The notes: generated from the letters alone by a model not told the origin. 64,000 bases of DNA from Ciceribacter sichuanensis (GCF_024055605.1 NZ_JAMXLX010000002.1:434001-498000), one strand, 5' to 3'; counted from the first letter of the stretch, positions 23,162 through 32,193 are shown. Program-made: numbers and translations.

Positions 23162-24349
23162 ATGCTGGTTCCACTCGTGTCTCGAACTTCCTTACCAAGC
23201 TCCGTTCTGATCGCCGGCTGCGGCATAGTCGGTGCAGCGACGGCCTTTTTCCTTTCAAGGCGCGGCATCGATGTCACCGTGCTGGATCGCGAAGGGCCGG
23301 CCGCCGCAGCGACCGGCGCCGCCGATGGTGCAGTTTCCGTTGCAAGCAAGCGGCCCGGGCCGATGATGATCGCCGCGCTTTCAGGTGTGATGCTTTATCG
23401 CGAACTGCTTGCCGAAGGCGTGCTGACGGATCTGTTCAAGCCACGCTCGACCTACATCATCGCCGCGTCCGAAGAGGAATGTGCCGTTCTGGAGGCGCAC
23501 GCCGCGGCGCTTTCGGGCGAGGGCGTTCAGGTTGAGATGTTCGGCCGGCAGGCACTGCGGGATCATTTTCCCTCTCTCTCACCGGCCGCCCGGATCGGGG
23601 TCGAGGTCAAGGGAGACGGACATGCCATCGGTTATCGTATCGTCAACCGCATGCTTTCGGCATTCGGCGTGACCGTTCGGCGAGGAACGGAAGTAACCGG
23701 ACTTATCGAGGCTGCCGATGGAAGCGTGGCGGGCCTCGCCTCCAACCAGGGCGACTTCCACGCCGAGGCGATCGTCGTTGCCTCTGGCAACGGCACTGCC
23801 GACCTTCTCGGCTTCAACGGCATAATGCGCCCCCGCAAAGGCCAATTGCTGGTGACTGAAAGGGCGCCCGCCCTGAACGCCTCCGTGCCCGGCTCAATCA
23901 TGTCCGGCCGCTATCTTCTGTCCAAGGGGAGCCAGAAGGGCGCGCCAACCCAGGCACGCGGTTATGGGCTGGTCATAGATCCGCTCGTCACCGGACAGTT
24001 CCTGATCGGCGGCACCCGCGAAGACACGGATGCCCGACAGACCAACGACCTGGATGCCGTGCGCCATATCCTGACCGACGCCGTCGAACTTGTACCGGAC
24101 CTGTCGCGGGTAAGGCTGCTGCGCGCCTTCGCCGGCGTGCGCACGGCAGTCATTGACGGCCTTCCCATGGTCGGCCCGGTATCAGGGCGTAAAAACCTTT
24201 TCGTCGCAGCCGGTTTCGAAGGAGACGGCATCTGCCTTGGCCCCGTCATGGGCCGGGCGATCGCCGACATGATCTGCGGGAAAAGGCCGGCGCTCGACCT
24301 CGCGCCGTTCGAACCGGCCCGCTTCTCGACCCGCGAGGTGGCGGCATGA
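23162..24349 (+). CDS. FAD-dependent amine dehydrogenase, DadA/HcnC/OoxB-like subunit
   Basis: About 395 residues of the D-amino acid oxidase (DAO) superfamily. The dinucleotide-binding motif VLIAGCGIVGAATAFFLS is followed by VTVLDRE, and the C-terminal segment GVRTAVIDGLPMVGP with FVAAGFEGDGICLGP is the FAD-binding end typical of DadA and glycine oxidases. With the next two genes it forms the beta subunit of a three-component dehydrogenase of the type that oxidises opines, hydroxyproline or glycine (HcnABC) at a secondary or primary amine, passing electrons via 2Fe-2S to the respiratory chain. Start: ATG 23162 is chosen because the motif begins about 15 residues later; GTG 23087 is possible but lies in the regulatory dyads. 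Four-base overlap with the next gene. Confidence 0.88.
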   Translation: MLVPLVSRTSLPSSVLIAGCGIVGAATAFFLSRRGIDVTVLDREGPAAAATGAADGAVSVASKRPGPMMIAALSGVMLYRELLAEGVLTDLFKPRSTYIIAASEEECAVLEAHAAALSGEGVQVEMFGRQALRDHFPSLSPAARIGVEVKGDGHAIGYRIVNRMLSAFGVTVRRGTEVTGLIEAADGSVAGLASNQGDFHAEAIVVASGNGTADLLGFNGIMRPRKGQLLVTERAPALNASVPGSIMSGRYLLSKGSQKGAPTQARGYGLVIDPLVTGQFLIGGTREDTDARQTNDLDAVRHILTDAVELVPDLSRVRLLRAFAGVRTAVIDGLPMVGPVSGRKNLFVAAGFEGDGICLGPVMGRAIADMICGKRPALDLAPFEPARFSTREVAA

Positions 24350-24600
24350 GCCAGCGCATCTTCTTCTGGCAGGGACAAGAGATCGCTTTCAACGAAGGCG
24401 AAAGCATCGCTGCGGCGCTCGCAGCTGCAGGCTTCCTTTCGTATGGCGCCGACATGGCCGGTCGCCAGACTCGATACTTCTGCGGCATCGGCGCCTGCCA
24501 GAACTGCCTGATACGCATGGACGGCAAGATCATCGAGGCCTGCCTCACGCCAGCCCGCGCGGGTCTTGTGGTTCAGGATGCGGGAGACGAACATGTCTGA
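24346..24600 (+). CDS. Small 2Fe-2S ferredoxin-like dehydrogenase subunit
   Basis: An 84-residue protein of the Fer2_4 type, related to the N-terminus of sarcosine oxidase alpha and to HcnA. Four cysteines in the pattern C46-x4-C51-x2-C54-x11-C66 (CGIGACQNC then EAC) ligate one [2Fe-2S] cluster. It starts inside the stop of the preceding gene and ends 8 bp inside the next, so the three subunits are translationally coupled. Its role is electron transfer between the two flavoprotein subunits of the amine dehydrogenase. Confidence 0.9.
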   Translation: MSQRIFFWQGQEIAFNEGESIAAALAAAGFLSYGADMAGRQTRYFCGIGACQNCLIRMDGKIIEACLTPARAGLVVQDAGDEHV

Positions 24601-25942
24601 CGCTGAAGTTGTCGTCATTGGAGCCGGCCCAGCCGGCCTCGCAGCAGCCGGGGAACTGGCGCGCGCCGGAATTGCAGTCACGCTCGTCGAGCAGCGCGCG
24701 ACTGCAGGCGGGGCAATTCATCGTCAGCCGGTGGGGGCTGCGAAAGCCATCCCCGTCTCCGCGATAGCACGTCGGCGTTTCGAAACCCTCATGCGGGGCG
24801 TGGACACGCCACTCGTCAACCATCGCGTCTCCACGTCCTTCCTTGGTCTCGACGGCGACGGCCTCGTTATCCTCGAAGGTCGTCTCTCGGGGCAGGTCGA
24901 TGCGATCAAGGCAAAAGCAGTCATTCTCGCCACCGGGGCGGTGGAGAAGATCCGTCCCCTGCCCGGTTGGGAACTACCCGGCGTTTCCACCGCAGGCGGC
25001 ATGCAGGTCATGCTGAAGGAGACGGGCGCAGCGCCGAAGGGCCGTGTTCTTCTCGCCGGCAACGGCCCACTGCTGATCGCGCTCGCCGCACAGATGATCC
25101 GGGCCGGTAATCCACCAATTGCCATTGTCGAGGCAGGAAATCCGTTTTCCGCGCCCGCGACCGCCCTGCGCCTGCTGCCCCATGGTGCGCTGTTGCGCGA
25201 AGCGTCAGGCTATATGGCCGACGTGCTGCGTTCGGGCACGCCGTGGAAACGCGGCGCACGGCTATCGAGGATCGAACGGACGCAGAGAGTACTCACGGCA
25301 ACGATCCGTCATGCCGACGGTCGAGAGGAAAGCATCGAATGCGATCGCATCGCTCTGCATGACGGCATCCGTGAAAACGATATCGGCCTGCCTCCGGCTG
25401 CAAGCGATCGGGCGCCTTTCGTCCTCAGGGCTGGGGATTGCCGGCATGCACTTGGCGTCCTGGCCGCCGTCGCCGATGGCGAGCGGGCAGGCGTGGAAGC
25501 TACAGGTCTTATCGCCGGCAAACTGGCTGCGCTTGCCCGTTTTCAGAAGAAAATAGTGCGGCAGGAAGCGGCGCAGGCCTTGCTCGCACGGCTCTTCATA
25601 CCCGTCACGGAGCCGCCACCGCTCGCGGATCTTCCCGGAGAGACCGTTCTTTGCCGTTGCGAAGGTGGAACGGTCGATGACCTCAAGTCACTCCTGAGGA
25701 TCAAGGACGGGCTTTCCGGGCGGGAAGTCAAACACAACGGCCGCTTTGCCATGGGAAGCTGCCAAGGGCGTTTTTGCGCCGCCAACACGGCGGCACTCAT
25801 GGCTGAGCTTCGGCCGGATGGCCCAACGCCCACCCAAGGGGATCTTACGGGCCGACGCTGGCCCGTGCGCCCCGTTTCCATCGCGGCGCTCCTCAACGCC
25901 GCGTCCGATAAAACGACCAACGATCACGAGGTCCGGTCATGA
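24593..25942 (+). CDS. FAD/NAD(P)-type dehydrogenase alpha subunit with BFD-like Fe-S domain (OoxA/HcnB-like)
   Basis: A 449-residue protein. An FAD motif VVVIGAGPAGLAAAGELA opens the chain; the second nucleotide site is near VLLAGNGPLLIAL, and ATGAVEK marks the pyridine-nucleotide disulfide oxidoreductase fold. The C-terminal domain carries C354-x-C356 (CRCEGG) and C390-x4-C395 (SCQGRFC), the [2Fe-2S] ligands of BFD-like domains. It is the alpha subunit that completes the dehydrogenase with the two preceding gene products, as in octopine/nopaline oxidases and HcnB. Start ATG 24593 follows GGGAG. Overlaps the aldehyde dehydrogenase start by 4 bp. Confidence 0.9.
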   Translation: MSDAEVVVIGAGPAGLAAAGELARAGIAVTLVEQRATAGGAIHRQPVGAAKAIPVSAIARRRFETLMRGVDTPLVNHRVSTSFLGLDGDGLVILEGRLSGQVDAIKAKAVILATGAVEKIRPLPGWELPGVSTAGGMQVMLKETGAAPKGRVLLAGNGPLLIALAAQMIRAGNPPIAIVEAGNPFSAPATALRLLPHGALLREASGYMADVLRSGTPWKRGARLSRIERTQRVLTATIRHADGREESIECDRIALHDGIRENDIGLPPAASDRAPFVLRAGDCRHALGVLAAVADGERAGVEATGLIAGKLAALARFQKKIVRQEAAQALLARLFIPVTEPPPLADLPGETVLCRCEGGTVDDLKSLLRIKDGLSGREVKHNGRFAMGSCQGRFCAANTAALMAELRPDGPTPTQGDLTGRRWPVRPVSIAALLNAASDKTTNDHEVRS

Positions 25943-27336
25943 ATAGCCTTAATGCGATCACACCAACGACGACTTCCATCCTCGTCTGCAATCCCTACAA
26001 CGGTCAGCCGGTCGGCGAGGTTGGCGTATCGTCCGGCGCAGAAATCGTCGCGACTATCGCCCGCGCCAAGAGCGCTCAGGCCGGTTTTCGACGCTCGACA
26101 CCCGCCGTCCGGCGCGCGCTTCTCAACACGCTGGCCTCGGAGATCGCAGCCGACGCAGACAATCTTGCCCGCATCATCTCATCGGAAATGGGCAAGACGA
26201 TCCGCGAAGCCCGCAATGAAGTGCGTCGCGCCCAGAACACACTTAAACTCTCAGGCGATGCGGCAACCTTCCTCGACGGCGAAGCACTCCATTGCGGCAT
26301 CGTGGAAGGCGGCGTCGACAGGCTCGCGACCATCACTTATGAACCGGTCGGCGTCGTCGGTGCGATCACGCCGTTCAACTATCCGCTCAACCTGCTCTGC
26401 CACAAGCTCGGTCCGGCTATTGCAGCTGGCAACGCTGTCATCGCCAAACCCTCGCCCAAAGCTCCGCTGGCCGCCGCCCGTCTTGCACAGCTCACGGAAA
26501 AGGCCGGCTGGCCGCAGCATCTTTTCCAGGTGGTGCATGGCGCAGCCGACGCCGCACTTTCGCTGGCTCGCGGTCCGATCGATCTCTTGTCCTTTACCGG
26601 TGGCCCAACTGCCGGACTTGCCCTGAAGAATGCTTCCGGTCTCGTGCGTTGCCTGATGGAACTCGGCGGCAACGACCCCCTCTTCGTGCTCCCCGACGCA
26701 GATCTCGACAAGGCCGTCGCCACCACCATCGGCCACCGCTTTGAAATTGCCGGACAGAGCTGCGCGGCGGTGAAGAAGCTCTATCTGCATCGGGATATCG
26801 AAGCGGCTTTCACCGAAAAACTGCTGGCGGCCGTCGACGCGGTCGAATTCGGCGACCCCTCGCTTGACGATACCGACATGGGTCCGGTGATCGACCTGGC
26901 TGCGGCAAAGACCGTCGAGGATCGTGTCAACGCCACGCTGTCCACCGGCGAGGCACGGCTCCTGACCGGCGGCACGCGTAACGAAACACTCTACGCCCCG
27001 ACGGTCATCTCCGGTGTGGCATCGGATGCTCCCGTCATCGCCGACGAGACCTTCGGCCCGATCATCGCCATCCGTTCGTTCACGAACGCGGCGGACGCAA
27101 TTGCTGAAGTCAACGCCGGCATTTACGGGCTTCAGGCCGGCGTCTTCACAAACGACCATGCGTTGATCCGTCAGTTCTCGCGCGACCTTATCGTCGGTGG
27201 CGTGATGATCAACGAGGGGCCGGACTTCCGGGCCGAACATGTTCCCTTCGGCGGCGTCAAGAAGAGTGGCCTCGGTCGGGAAGGCGTACGCATCACGCTC
27301 CGTGAAATGTCGGAGCCGAAGGTCGTCATCGACTGA
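25939..27336 (+). CDS. NAD(P)-dependent aldehyde dehydrogenase
   Basis: A 465-residue member of the ALDH superfamily. The cofactor loop is followed by ITPFNYPLNL, the general-base Glu in MELGGNDP, and the catalytic Cys275 in AGQSCAAV. The C-terminal tail PFGGVKKSGLGREG is standard. It oxidises an aldehyde to its acid; the closest groups by layout are lactaldehyde/phosphonoacetaldehyde and semialdehyde dehydrogenases. Located between the amine dehydrogenase and the DapB-like gene (10-bp gap), it probably handles the aldehyde released when the substrate is split. Substrate not known. Confidence 0.9.
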   Translation: MNSLNAITPTTTSILVCNPYNGQPVGEVGVSSGAEIVATIARAKSAQAGFRRSTPAVRRALLNTLASEIAADADNLARIISSEMGKTIREARNEVRRAQNTLKLSGDAATFLDGEALHCGIVEGGVDRLATITYEPVGVVGAITPFNYPLNLLCHKLGPAIAAGNAVIAKPSPKAPLAAARLAQLTEKAGWPQHLFQVVHGAADAALSLARGPIDLLSFTGGPTAGLALKNASGLVRCLMELGGNDPLFVLPDADLDKAVATTIGHRFEIAGQSCAAVKKLYLHRDIEAAFTEKLLAAVDAVEFGDPSLDDTDMGPVIDLAAAKTVEDRVNATLSTGEARLLTGGTRNETLYAPTVISGVASDAPVIADETFGPIIAIRSFTNAADAIAEVNAGIYGLQAGVFTNDHALIRQFSRDLIVGGVMINEGPDFRAEHVPFGGVKKSGLGREGVRITLREMSEPKVVID

Positions 27337-27346
27337 GGAGAGCATC

Positions 27347-28087
27347 ATGCGCATCGGCATCATCGGCGCCTCAGGCCGGGTGGGAACGAGACTGATCGAA
27401 ACGATCCTGGCCAATCCGGGGCTGGAACTGGCCGCCGCGCTGGTTTCGCCCGGCTCTCCGCTGATCGGCAGACCGGTCGCGGGAGCGATCGAATACCGTC
27501 CGGCCGACAAAACGATACGCAGCCATTGCGACGTGATGATCGACTTCTCGACGCCTGCGGCATCGCTTGCGTTTCAGGATCTGCTTGGAACCCAGTCAAC
27601 CCCGGTCGTTATCGGTACGACCGGCTTTACGACCCAGCACGAGGAGATGCTCTCCCGCTACGCCGAAAATCGCCCCATGCTCGTGAGCGCCAATTTCGCT
27701 TACGGGTTCGAGGCCTTCAAGTTGGCAGCACTCGGCTTTGCCCGGCAGATGCCGGGCGCCGAGGCACAGGTCGGGGAAACATACCACGCTCGAAAGAAGG
27801 CAGAGCCTTCAGGCACCTCCCGAATGCTGGCGGGAGAAATCGCCGCCATGCGCAGCCTCTCCATGGGATTTGCCGCCCCCGAAACACCTGTCGTCGTCAA
27901 TCGCGAAGGCGATACGGTCGGCATCAACGAAGTCCGCTTCAACCTCGGTTCCGGCGAGGCGGCCTTCACCTTCACCGTTCACACGCTCTCGGCCTATGCC
28001 GAGGGTGCCATCGCCGCCGCGCAATGGTTGGTCAATCGCGCCCCTCCTCCGGGACGCTACAGCCTCGCCGACAGCCTCAACCGATAA
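27347..28087 (+). CDS. DapB-like dihydrodipicolinate reductase homologue with altered active site
   Basis: A 246-residue protein with the DapB NAD(P)-binding motif GIIGASGRVG, DFSTP, GTTGF and a C-terminal dimer/tetramer domain. In biosynthetic DapB the sequence EAHHRHK...PSGT contains the proton donor His159 and Lys163 (E. coli numbering). Here the equivalent stretch reads E144-T-Y-H-A-R-K150, so His159 is replaced by Tyr146 while Lys150, Ser155-Gly156-Thr157 are kept. The gene lies 17 bp before a DapA-like gene in a catabolic operon with its own ABC transporter, not with lysine biosynthesis. It probably reduces or oxidises a cyclic imine other than dihydrodipicolinate. Start ATG 27347 follows GAGGAG. 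Confidence 0.85.
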   Translation: MRIGIIGASGRVGTRLIETILANPGLELAAALVSPGSPLIGRPVAGAIEYRPADKTIRSHCDVMIDFSTPAASLAFQDLLGTQSTPVVIGTTGFTTQHEEMLSRYAENRPMLVSANFAYGFEAFKLAALGFARQMPGAEAQVGETYHARKKAEPSGTSRMLAGEIAAMRSLSMGFAAPETPVVVNREGDTVGINEVRFNLGSGEAAFTFTVHTLSAYAEGAIAAAQWLVNRAPPPGRYSLADSLNR

Positions 28088-28104
28088 ACAAAAGGAGTTT
28101 GCAG

Positions 28105-29022
28105 ATGAACACTCTGGCGGACCGTTTCAAAGGCGTCTTTACGGCGCTCATCACTCCGTTCAAGGACGGGGCAGTCGACTTCCCGGCCTATGATGCGCTG
28201 GTTGCCCGTCAGCTTGAAGCCGGCGTGGCGGGCCTCGTGCCGGTCGGCACCACGGGCGAAGCAGCAACCCTGTCCGAAGAAGAGGCCGAAGCGCTGATCG
28301 CCCGAACCGTCAAGCTTGCCGAAGGTCGCGCCCTGATCCTCGCCGGCGCTGGCGCCAACGACACCCACAAGGCGATCGAAAAGGCAAAGCGCGCCGAGAC
28401 TGCCGGCGCCGACGCGCTGCTGGTGGTCACGCCTTACTACAACAAGCCTTCGCAGGCCGGCCTCGTCGCTCATTACGCCGCAGTTGCGGAATCGACATCC
28501 CTTCCCATCGTGCTCTATTCCGTCCCGGGCCGCTGTGGTGTCGAGATCGCTCCGGAGACCTGCGCAGCCCTGATGGAGCGCTGCGGCAACATCGTCGCCA
28601 TCAAGGAAGCCGGCGGAGACGCAGCCCGCGTAACGAAACTGCGCGCGGCCTGCGGCGATCGCCTGATCGTGCACTCCGGTGACGACGCGCTCACCCTCCC
28701 CTTCCTTTCGCTCGGGGCCGTCGGCGTCACGTCGGTGGTGTCCAATGTCGCCCCGCGTGAAATGGTCGCGATGGTCAACGCCTGGCATACAGGCGATATC
28801 GCGGGAGCCTTGAAGCTCCACGAGATGATCGCAGAACTGACCGACAGCATGTTCATCGAAAGCAATCCCGGCCCGGTCAAGGCAGCACTAGCCCTTTCGA
28901 ACCTCGCCGGTCCGGAAATGCGCCTGCCGATGGTCCCGGTTTCAGATCAGACGCGTCAGCGCCTGACCGGCATCCTGACGCGGTTCGGCGAAGCGTCGGC
29001 GCAGTTCAGGGAAATGCGCTAA
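28105..29022 (+). CDS. DapA-family lyase/synthase (catabolic paralogue)
   Basis: A 305-residue (beta/alpha)8 lyase of the DHDPS/NAL family. It keeps the phosphate-like GTTGE loop, the YYNKP segment, Tyr in LYSVPGR and the Schiff-base Lys167 in VAIKEAGG, so the pyruvate-type chemistry is intact. Family members condense or cleave pyruvate (or lose water/ammonia): DHDPS, N-acetylneuraminate lyase, hydroxyproline-derived pyrroline deaminase. Because it sits between a DapB-like gene and an amino acid ABC transporter in an operon with an aldehyde dehydrogenase, a retro-aldol cleavage giving pyruvate and an aldehyde is a reasonable guess. Start ATG 28105 follows AAAGGAG. Confidence 0.88.
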   Translation: MNTLADRFKGVFTALITPFKDGAVDFPAYDALVARQLEAGVAGLVPVGTTGEAATLSEEEAEALIARTVKLAEGRALILAGAGANDTHKAIEKAKRAETAGADALLVVTPYYNKPSQAGLVAHYAAVAESTSLPIVLYSVPGRCGVEIAPETCAALMERCGNIVAIKEAGGDAARVTKLRAACGDRLIVHSGDDALTLPFLSLGAVGVTSVVSNVAPREMVAMVNAWHTGDIAGALKLHEMIAELTDSMFIESNPGPVKAALALSNLAGPEMRLPMVPVSDQTRQRLTGILTRFGEASAQFREMR

Positions 29023-29158
29023 ACAAACGCGGCCTGCTTTCCGAAGCGGGCTGCATCCAGAAAATGGACCAAGCCGGCGGGAGAAGCCGGAAACGGTTCG
29101 AGCCAGAGGGACAGGGACATGAACGACAATCGCAAACCGGATGGGAAGGGAGACCGCC

Positions 29159-29824
29159 ATGACGTATAACTGGGATTTCCAATCGGTCTGGCAATATTCC
29201 GACCTCTTTCTGTGGGGGCTCTGGATTACCGTAGTCTACACGTTCGGATCGATATTCTTCGGCGTTATCATCGGCTTTATCACCTGCGCGGCGCGCCTGT
29301 CGGGCTGGAAGCCCCTGGACATCGTCGCCCGCGTCTATCAGGAACTCTTCCGCTGTACGCCGCTGCTGGTTCAGCTTCTGTGGTTCTACTACGCGTTCCC
29401 GCTGCTCGTCGGCGCAACCATCGACAACCGTGTTGCGGCCATGTTGACGCTCTCGCTTTATGTCGGCGCCTTCTATGCCGAGATCTTCCGCAGCGGCATT
29501 GTCTCAATCGACAAGGGCCAGCGTGAAGCGGCCGCTGCCATCGGCATGAGCCCAGCGCAATCGATGATCCGCATCATCTGGCCGCAGGCGGTGAAACGCA
29601 TGCTGCCCTCCTTCATCAACCAGTCGGTGATCCAGTTCAAGAACACCTCGCTGGTCTCGGTCATCTCGGTTGCCGACCTCGCCTATATGGCAGCGGTGGT
29701 CAATGGCCAGACCTACCGGCCACTCGAATCCTACACCGTGATGGCCCTGCTCTACATCATCATGCTGCTGCCGCTCACGCAGGCTGCGGACTGGATCGAA
29801 AAACGCCTCCGGGTCAGCGATTGA
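29159..29824 (+). CDS. Polar amino acid ABC transporter permease
   Basis: A 221-residue inner-membrane protein of the HisMQ family. It has about five helices and the EAA loop [23 protein letters not shown] (partly quoted: [10 protein letters not shown]), which docks on the ATPase. Start ATG 29159 is preceded by GGGAAGGGAG. A 17-codon ORF (29119-29169) overlaps this start in another frame. Only one permease gene is present, so it probably forms a homodimer with the ATPase at 29836 and the binding protein at 21051. Confidence 0.93.
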   Translation: MTYNWDFQSVWQYSDLFLWGLWITVVYTFGSIFFGVIIGFITCAARLSGWKPLDIVARVYQELFRCTPLLVQLLWFYYAFPLLVGATIDNRVAAMLTLSLYVGAFYAEIFRSGIVSIDKGQREAAAAIGMSPAQSMIRIIWPQAVKRMLPSFINQSVIQFKNTSLVSVISVADLAYMAAVVNGQTYRPLESYTVMALLYIIMLLPLTQAADWIEKRLRVSD

Positions 29825-29835
29825 GGAGAAGCGAC

Positions 29836-30606
29836 ATGACCACTCGACAGAACGAAGCCCCGATCATCGAGGCAATTGCCCTGCGCAAGAGTTACGGCAA
29901 TCACGAGGTGCTGAAGGGACTGGACCTTTCGCTCGCCCGAGGTGAGGTCGTTGCGCTCATCGGCCCCTCCGGCTCCGGAAAATCCACCTTCATCCGCTGT
30001 CTCAATCACATGGAAGTGCCGAGCGAAGGCGCCATCCGCTTCCGGCAGAAGAAGGTCGGCGACACGTTTCGCGACAAGGGAGAGGAAATCGGCTTCGGCA
30101 CACTGCGCCGCCATGTCGGCATGGTGTTCCAGCACTTCAACCTGTTTCCCCACAAGACGGTGCTGCAGAACGTAGTGGAAGGACCGGTGACCGTGCTCAA
30201 GCGCCCGAAGAAGGAAGCGGAAGAACTTGGTCTGGATCTGCTCGGACAGGTGGGACTTGCAGCCAAGCGCGACGCCTATCCGAACCACCTTTCAGGCGGA
30301 CAGAAACAGCGCGTCGCGATTGCCCGGGCGCTCGCCATGGAGCCTGAAGTCCTGCTCCTCGACGAAGTGACCTCGGCCCTCGATCCCGAACTCGTCGGAG
30401 AGGTGCTCTCCGTCATCCGCGGCCTTGCGGAAAAGGGAATGACCATGGCCATCGTCACCCACGAAATGGCCTTTGCTGCCGATGTGTCCAACCGCGTTCT
30501 GTTTCTCGATCAGGGCGTGATCGCCGCCAGCGGCTCAGCGGAGGATATCATCCGCAATCCCCGCAACGAACGCCTCAAGGGCTTCGTTTCCCGGTTCCAC
30601 GGATAG
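29836..30606 (+). CDS. Polar amino acid ABC transporter ATP-binding protein
   Basis: A 256-residue ATPase of the GlnQ/HisP group. Walker [11 protein letters not shown]-loop FQHFNLFPH, signature LSGGQKQR, Walker [15 protein letters not shown] and the switch His in THEM are all present. The Phe-Asn-Leu-Phe after the Q-loop is typical of amino acid importers. Start ATG 29836 is preceded by GAGGAGAAG, and the gene follows the permease by 11 bp. It energises uptake of the compound degraded by the operon enzymes. Confidence 0.95.
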   Translation: MTTRQNEAPIIEAIALRKSYGNHEVLKGLDLSLARGEVVALIGPSGSGKSTFIRCLNHMEVPSEGAIRFRQKKVGDTFRDKGEEIGFGTLRRHVGMVFQHFNLFPHKTVLQNVVEGPVTVLKRPKKEAEELGLDLLGQVGLAAKRDAYPNHLSGGQKQRVAIARALAMEPEVLLLDEVTSALDPELVGEVLSVIRGLAEKGMTMAIVTHEMAFAADVSNRVLFLDQGVIAASGSAEDIIRNPRNERLKGFVSRFHG

Positions 30607-30616
30607 GAGAAAAGAG

Positions 30617-31690
30617 ATGGCTCCCTTCCGGACATTCATCTTCGGCGCGGGCAATATCGGCACCGCCCTGGCCGGTGCGCTGACCACCCTGCCCGAAATG
30701 GCCGTCACGCTCGCAGACAGCACCGACGAGGCGCTCGACGCGGCGAGACGGTCCGGAATCGACGCCACCTTTCGGTCCGGTTACCTGCCGGGCGATCTGC
30801 GCTCCATGGCAGCCGGTCACGATCTCGTCGTTGCCGCCGTACCCGACCGCACCGTGCCGGAAACCGTCCGTCTGGCCGCCGAGATCGGGACGCATTATCT
30901 CGACTTTTCACGACCCGCTCCCGAAACCAGGGCGGCGCTTGCGGGATTGTCCGAACATCGGGCGGTCCTGACCGGCTGCGGCGCCTCTCCCGGGCTGGTC
31001 GAAACGCTCGCCATGGATCTCGTCTCGCAGTTCTCGGAAATCGAGGAACTGACAATCCGTGTCGGCGCCATTCCGCAGCACCCCGTCAACCGTCTGGGTT
31101 ACGGACGCATCTGGAATATGGACGGCCTTTTTGACGAATATCTTCTGCCTAGCCCCGCCCTGCGCGACGGCAAGAAGGTCATGCTGGATCCCCTCGAAGA
31201 CTATGAGCGCTTCGTGGTGGACGGGATGGCCTACGAGGCCTTCGTCACCTCAGGCGGCATGACCGACGATTTCGCCTCCTGCGCGGTGCCCGTCCGCGGT
31301 CTCACATTCAAGACAATCCGCCATCCCGGACATCTGGACTACATGCGCTTCCTTCTGGACGATCTGGGGCTGCGCAAGCGACGCGACATGCTGAAGTCGC
31401 TGCTCTGCAACGGCCTGCCAGTCGTAGAGGAGGACGTGGTCATGTTCTTCATCACGGCGAGAGGGCGAAGCGAGGTGGAAAGCGTGGAGCGATCGATCTT
31501 CCGGCGCCTTTCTCCATCCTTCCAGGCCGGCCGTTTCAACGCCTTGACCCGCGTTGCCGTCGGCTATGCGGCAAACCTGATCGATCTTCTGAAGCGCGGT
31601 GAACTCGGCGAACGCGGCATCATCGCCCACCACAGCCTGCCCGTCGAACCCATTCTCGAGAGCCGCTTCCTGACCGGCATGGCGCCTTGA
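30617..31690 (+). CDS. Saccharopine dehydrogenase-like NAD(P) oxidoreductase
   Basis: A 357-residue protein with N-terminal Rossmann motif FIFGAGNIGTALAG and the saccharopine dehydrogenase / lysine dehydrogenase layout (GCGASPGLVETLAM, then a C-terminal catalytic domain with GGMTDDFASCAVP and TIRHPGHLDYMRFL). Family members reversibly oxidise or make C-N bonds between an amino acid and a keto acid or aldehyde (saccharopine reductase, L-lysine 6-dehydrogenase, carboxynorspermidine dehydrogenase). It starts 11 bp after the ATPase gene and is the last gene of the operon. It may split a secondary amine or act on an amino-semialdehyde derived from the substrate. No terminator was evident downstream, only a weak 8-bp dyad (GCAAGCCC/GGGCTTGC) at 31722-31755. 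Confidence 0.8.
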   Translation: MAPFRTFIFGAGNIGTALAGALTTLPEMAVTLADSTDEALDAARRSGIDATFRSGYLPGDLRSMAAGHDLVVAAVPDRTVPETVRLAAEIGTHYLDFSRPAPETRAALAGLSEHRAVLTGCGASPGLVETLAMDLVSQFSEIEELTIRVGAIPQHPVNRLGYGRIWNMDGLFDEYLLPSPALRDGKKVMLDPLEDYERFVVDGMAYEAFVTSGGMTDDFASCAVPVRGLTFKTIRHPGHLDYMRFLLDDLGLRKRRDMLKSLLCNGLPVVEEDVVMFFITARGRSEVESVERSIFRRLSPSFQAGRFNALTRVAVGYAANLIDLLKRGELGERGIIAHHSLPVEPILESRFLTGMAP

Positions 31691-31951
31691 CCGCCTTCGA
31701 AAGGCTTCCTGAAGGACTACCGCAAGCCCCGGCATCAATGGTGACACGGGCTTGCCGTACCCTGCGACAAATCGCAACTGCCGTCGGCAATCATCCAACA
31801 TCAGTGCGAACGGCTCGCAATGCGATTGAACGCAGGCGAATGAGGGCATATTGAGACACTCGACATGGCGGCGTGAACCCACTGCATTTCACGCCATCGC
31901 CTGAAGCGGCTCGTTCACCTTCATCCACCCACATCCTTCCGAGAGCATTCC

Positions 31952-32170
31952 ATGGACAACGAAGAAAGCATGACCATCGAAAACCGGGCGGATTTCGCCC
32001 AGTGGGCCATTGAACGCGCTCGCGCCATCGTCGCGGATCAGGGCGGCAACCTTGCTGTGGCCGCACGCGACGCCAACGACGAGCAGATCGCCGAAACCGC
32101 CAATGCGCTGGGACAGGCGATTGTCGATGCGATGCTCGAAGTCTTCGACGGGCTGATGTCCGACGAGTAA
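31952..32170 (+). CDS. Small hypothetical acidic protein
   Basis: A 72-residue Ala- and Glu-rich, probably helical protein with no transmembrane segment. GAGAG precedes the ATG at 31952; an internal ATG at 31970 (MTIENRADF) is an alternative start. It lies alone between the end of the rightward catabolic operon and the stop of the leftward oxidase gene, 24 bp from that stop. I recognise no domain. Codon use resembles neighbouring genes, which is why I keep it, but it could be spurious. Confidence 0.45.
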   Translation: MDNEESMTIENRADFAQWAIERARAIVADQGGNLAVAARDANDEQIAETANALGQAIVDAMLEVFDGLMSDE

Positions 32171-32193
32171 CCCGACCGGGATGCGGAAGCCTG

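Noticed and set aside
28105..29022. Calling the DapA-like gene a biosynthetic dapA
   Set aside because: It sits in an operon with a transporter and dehydrogenases, and beside a DapB homologue lacking its catalytic His.
31722..31755. Dyad GCAAGCCC / GGGCTTGC as a terminator of the catabolic operon
   Set aside because: The loop is 18 bases and no T-run follows, so it was left as a weak inverted repeat.
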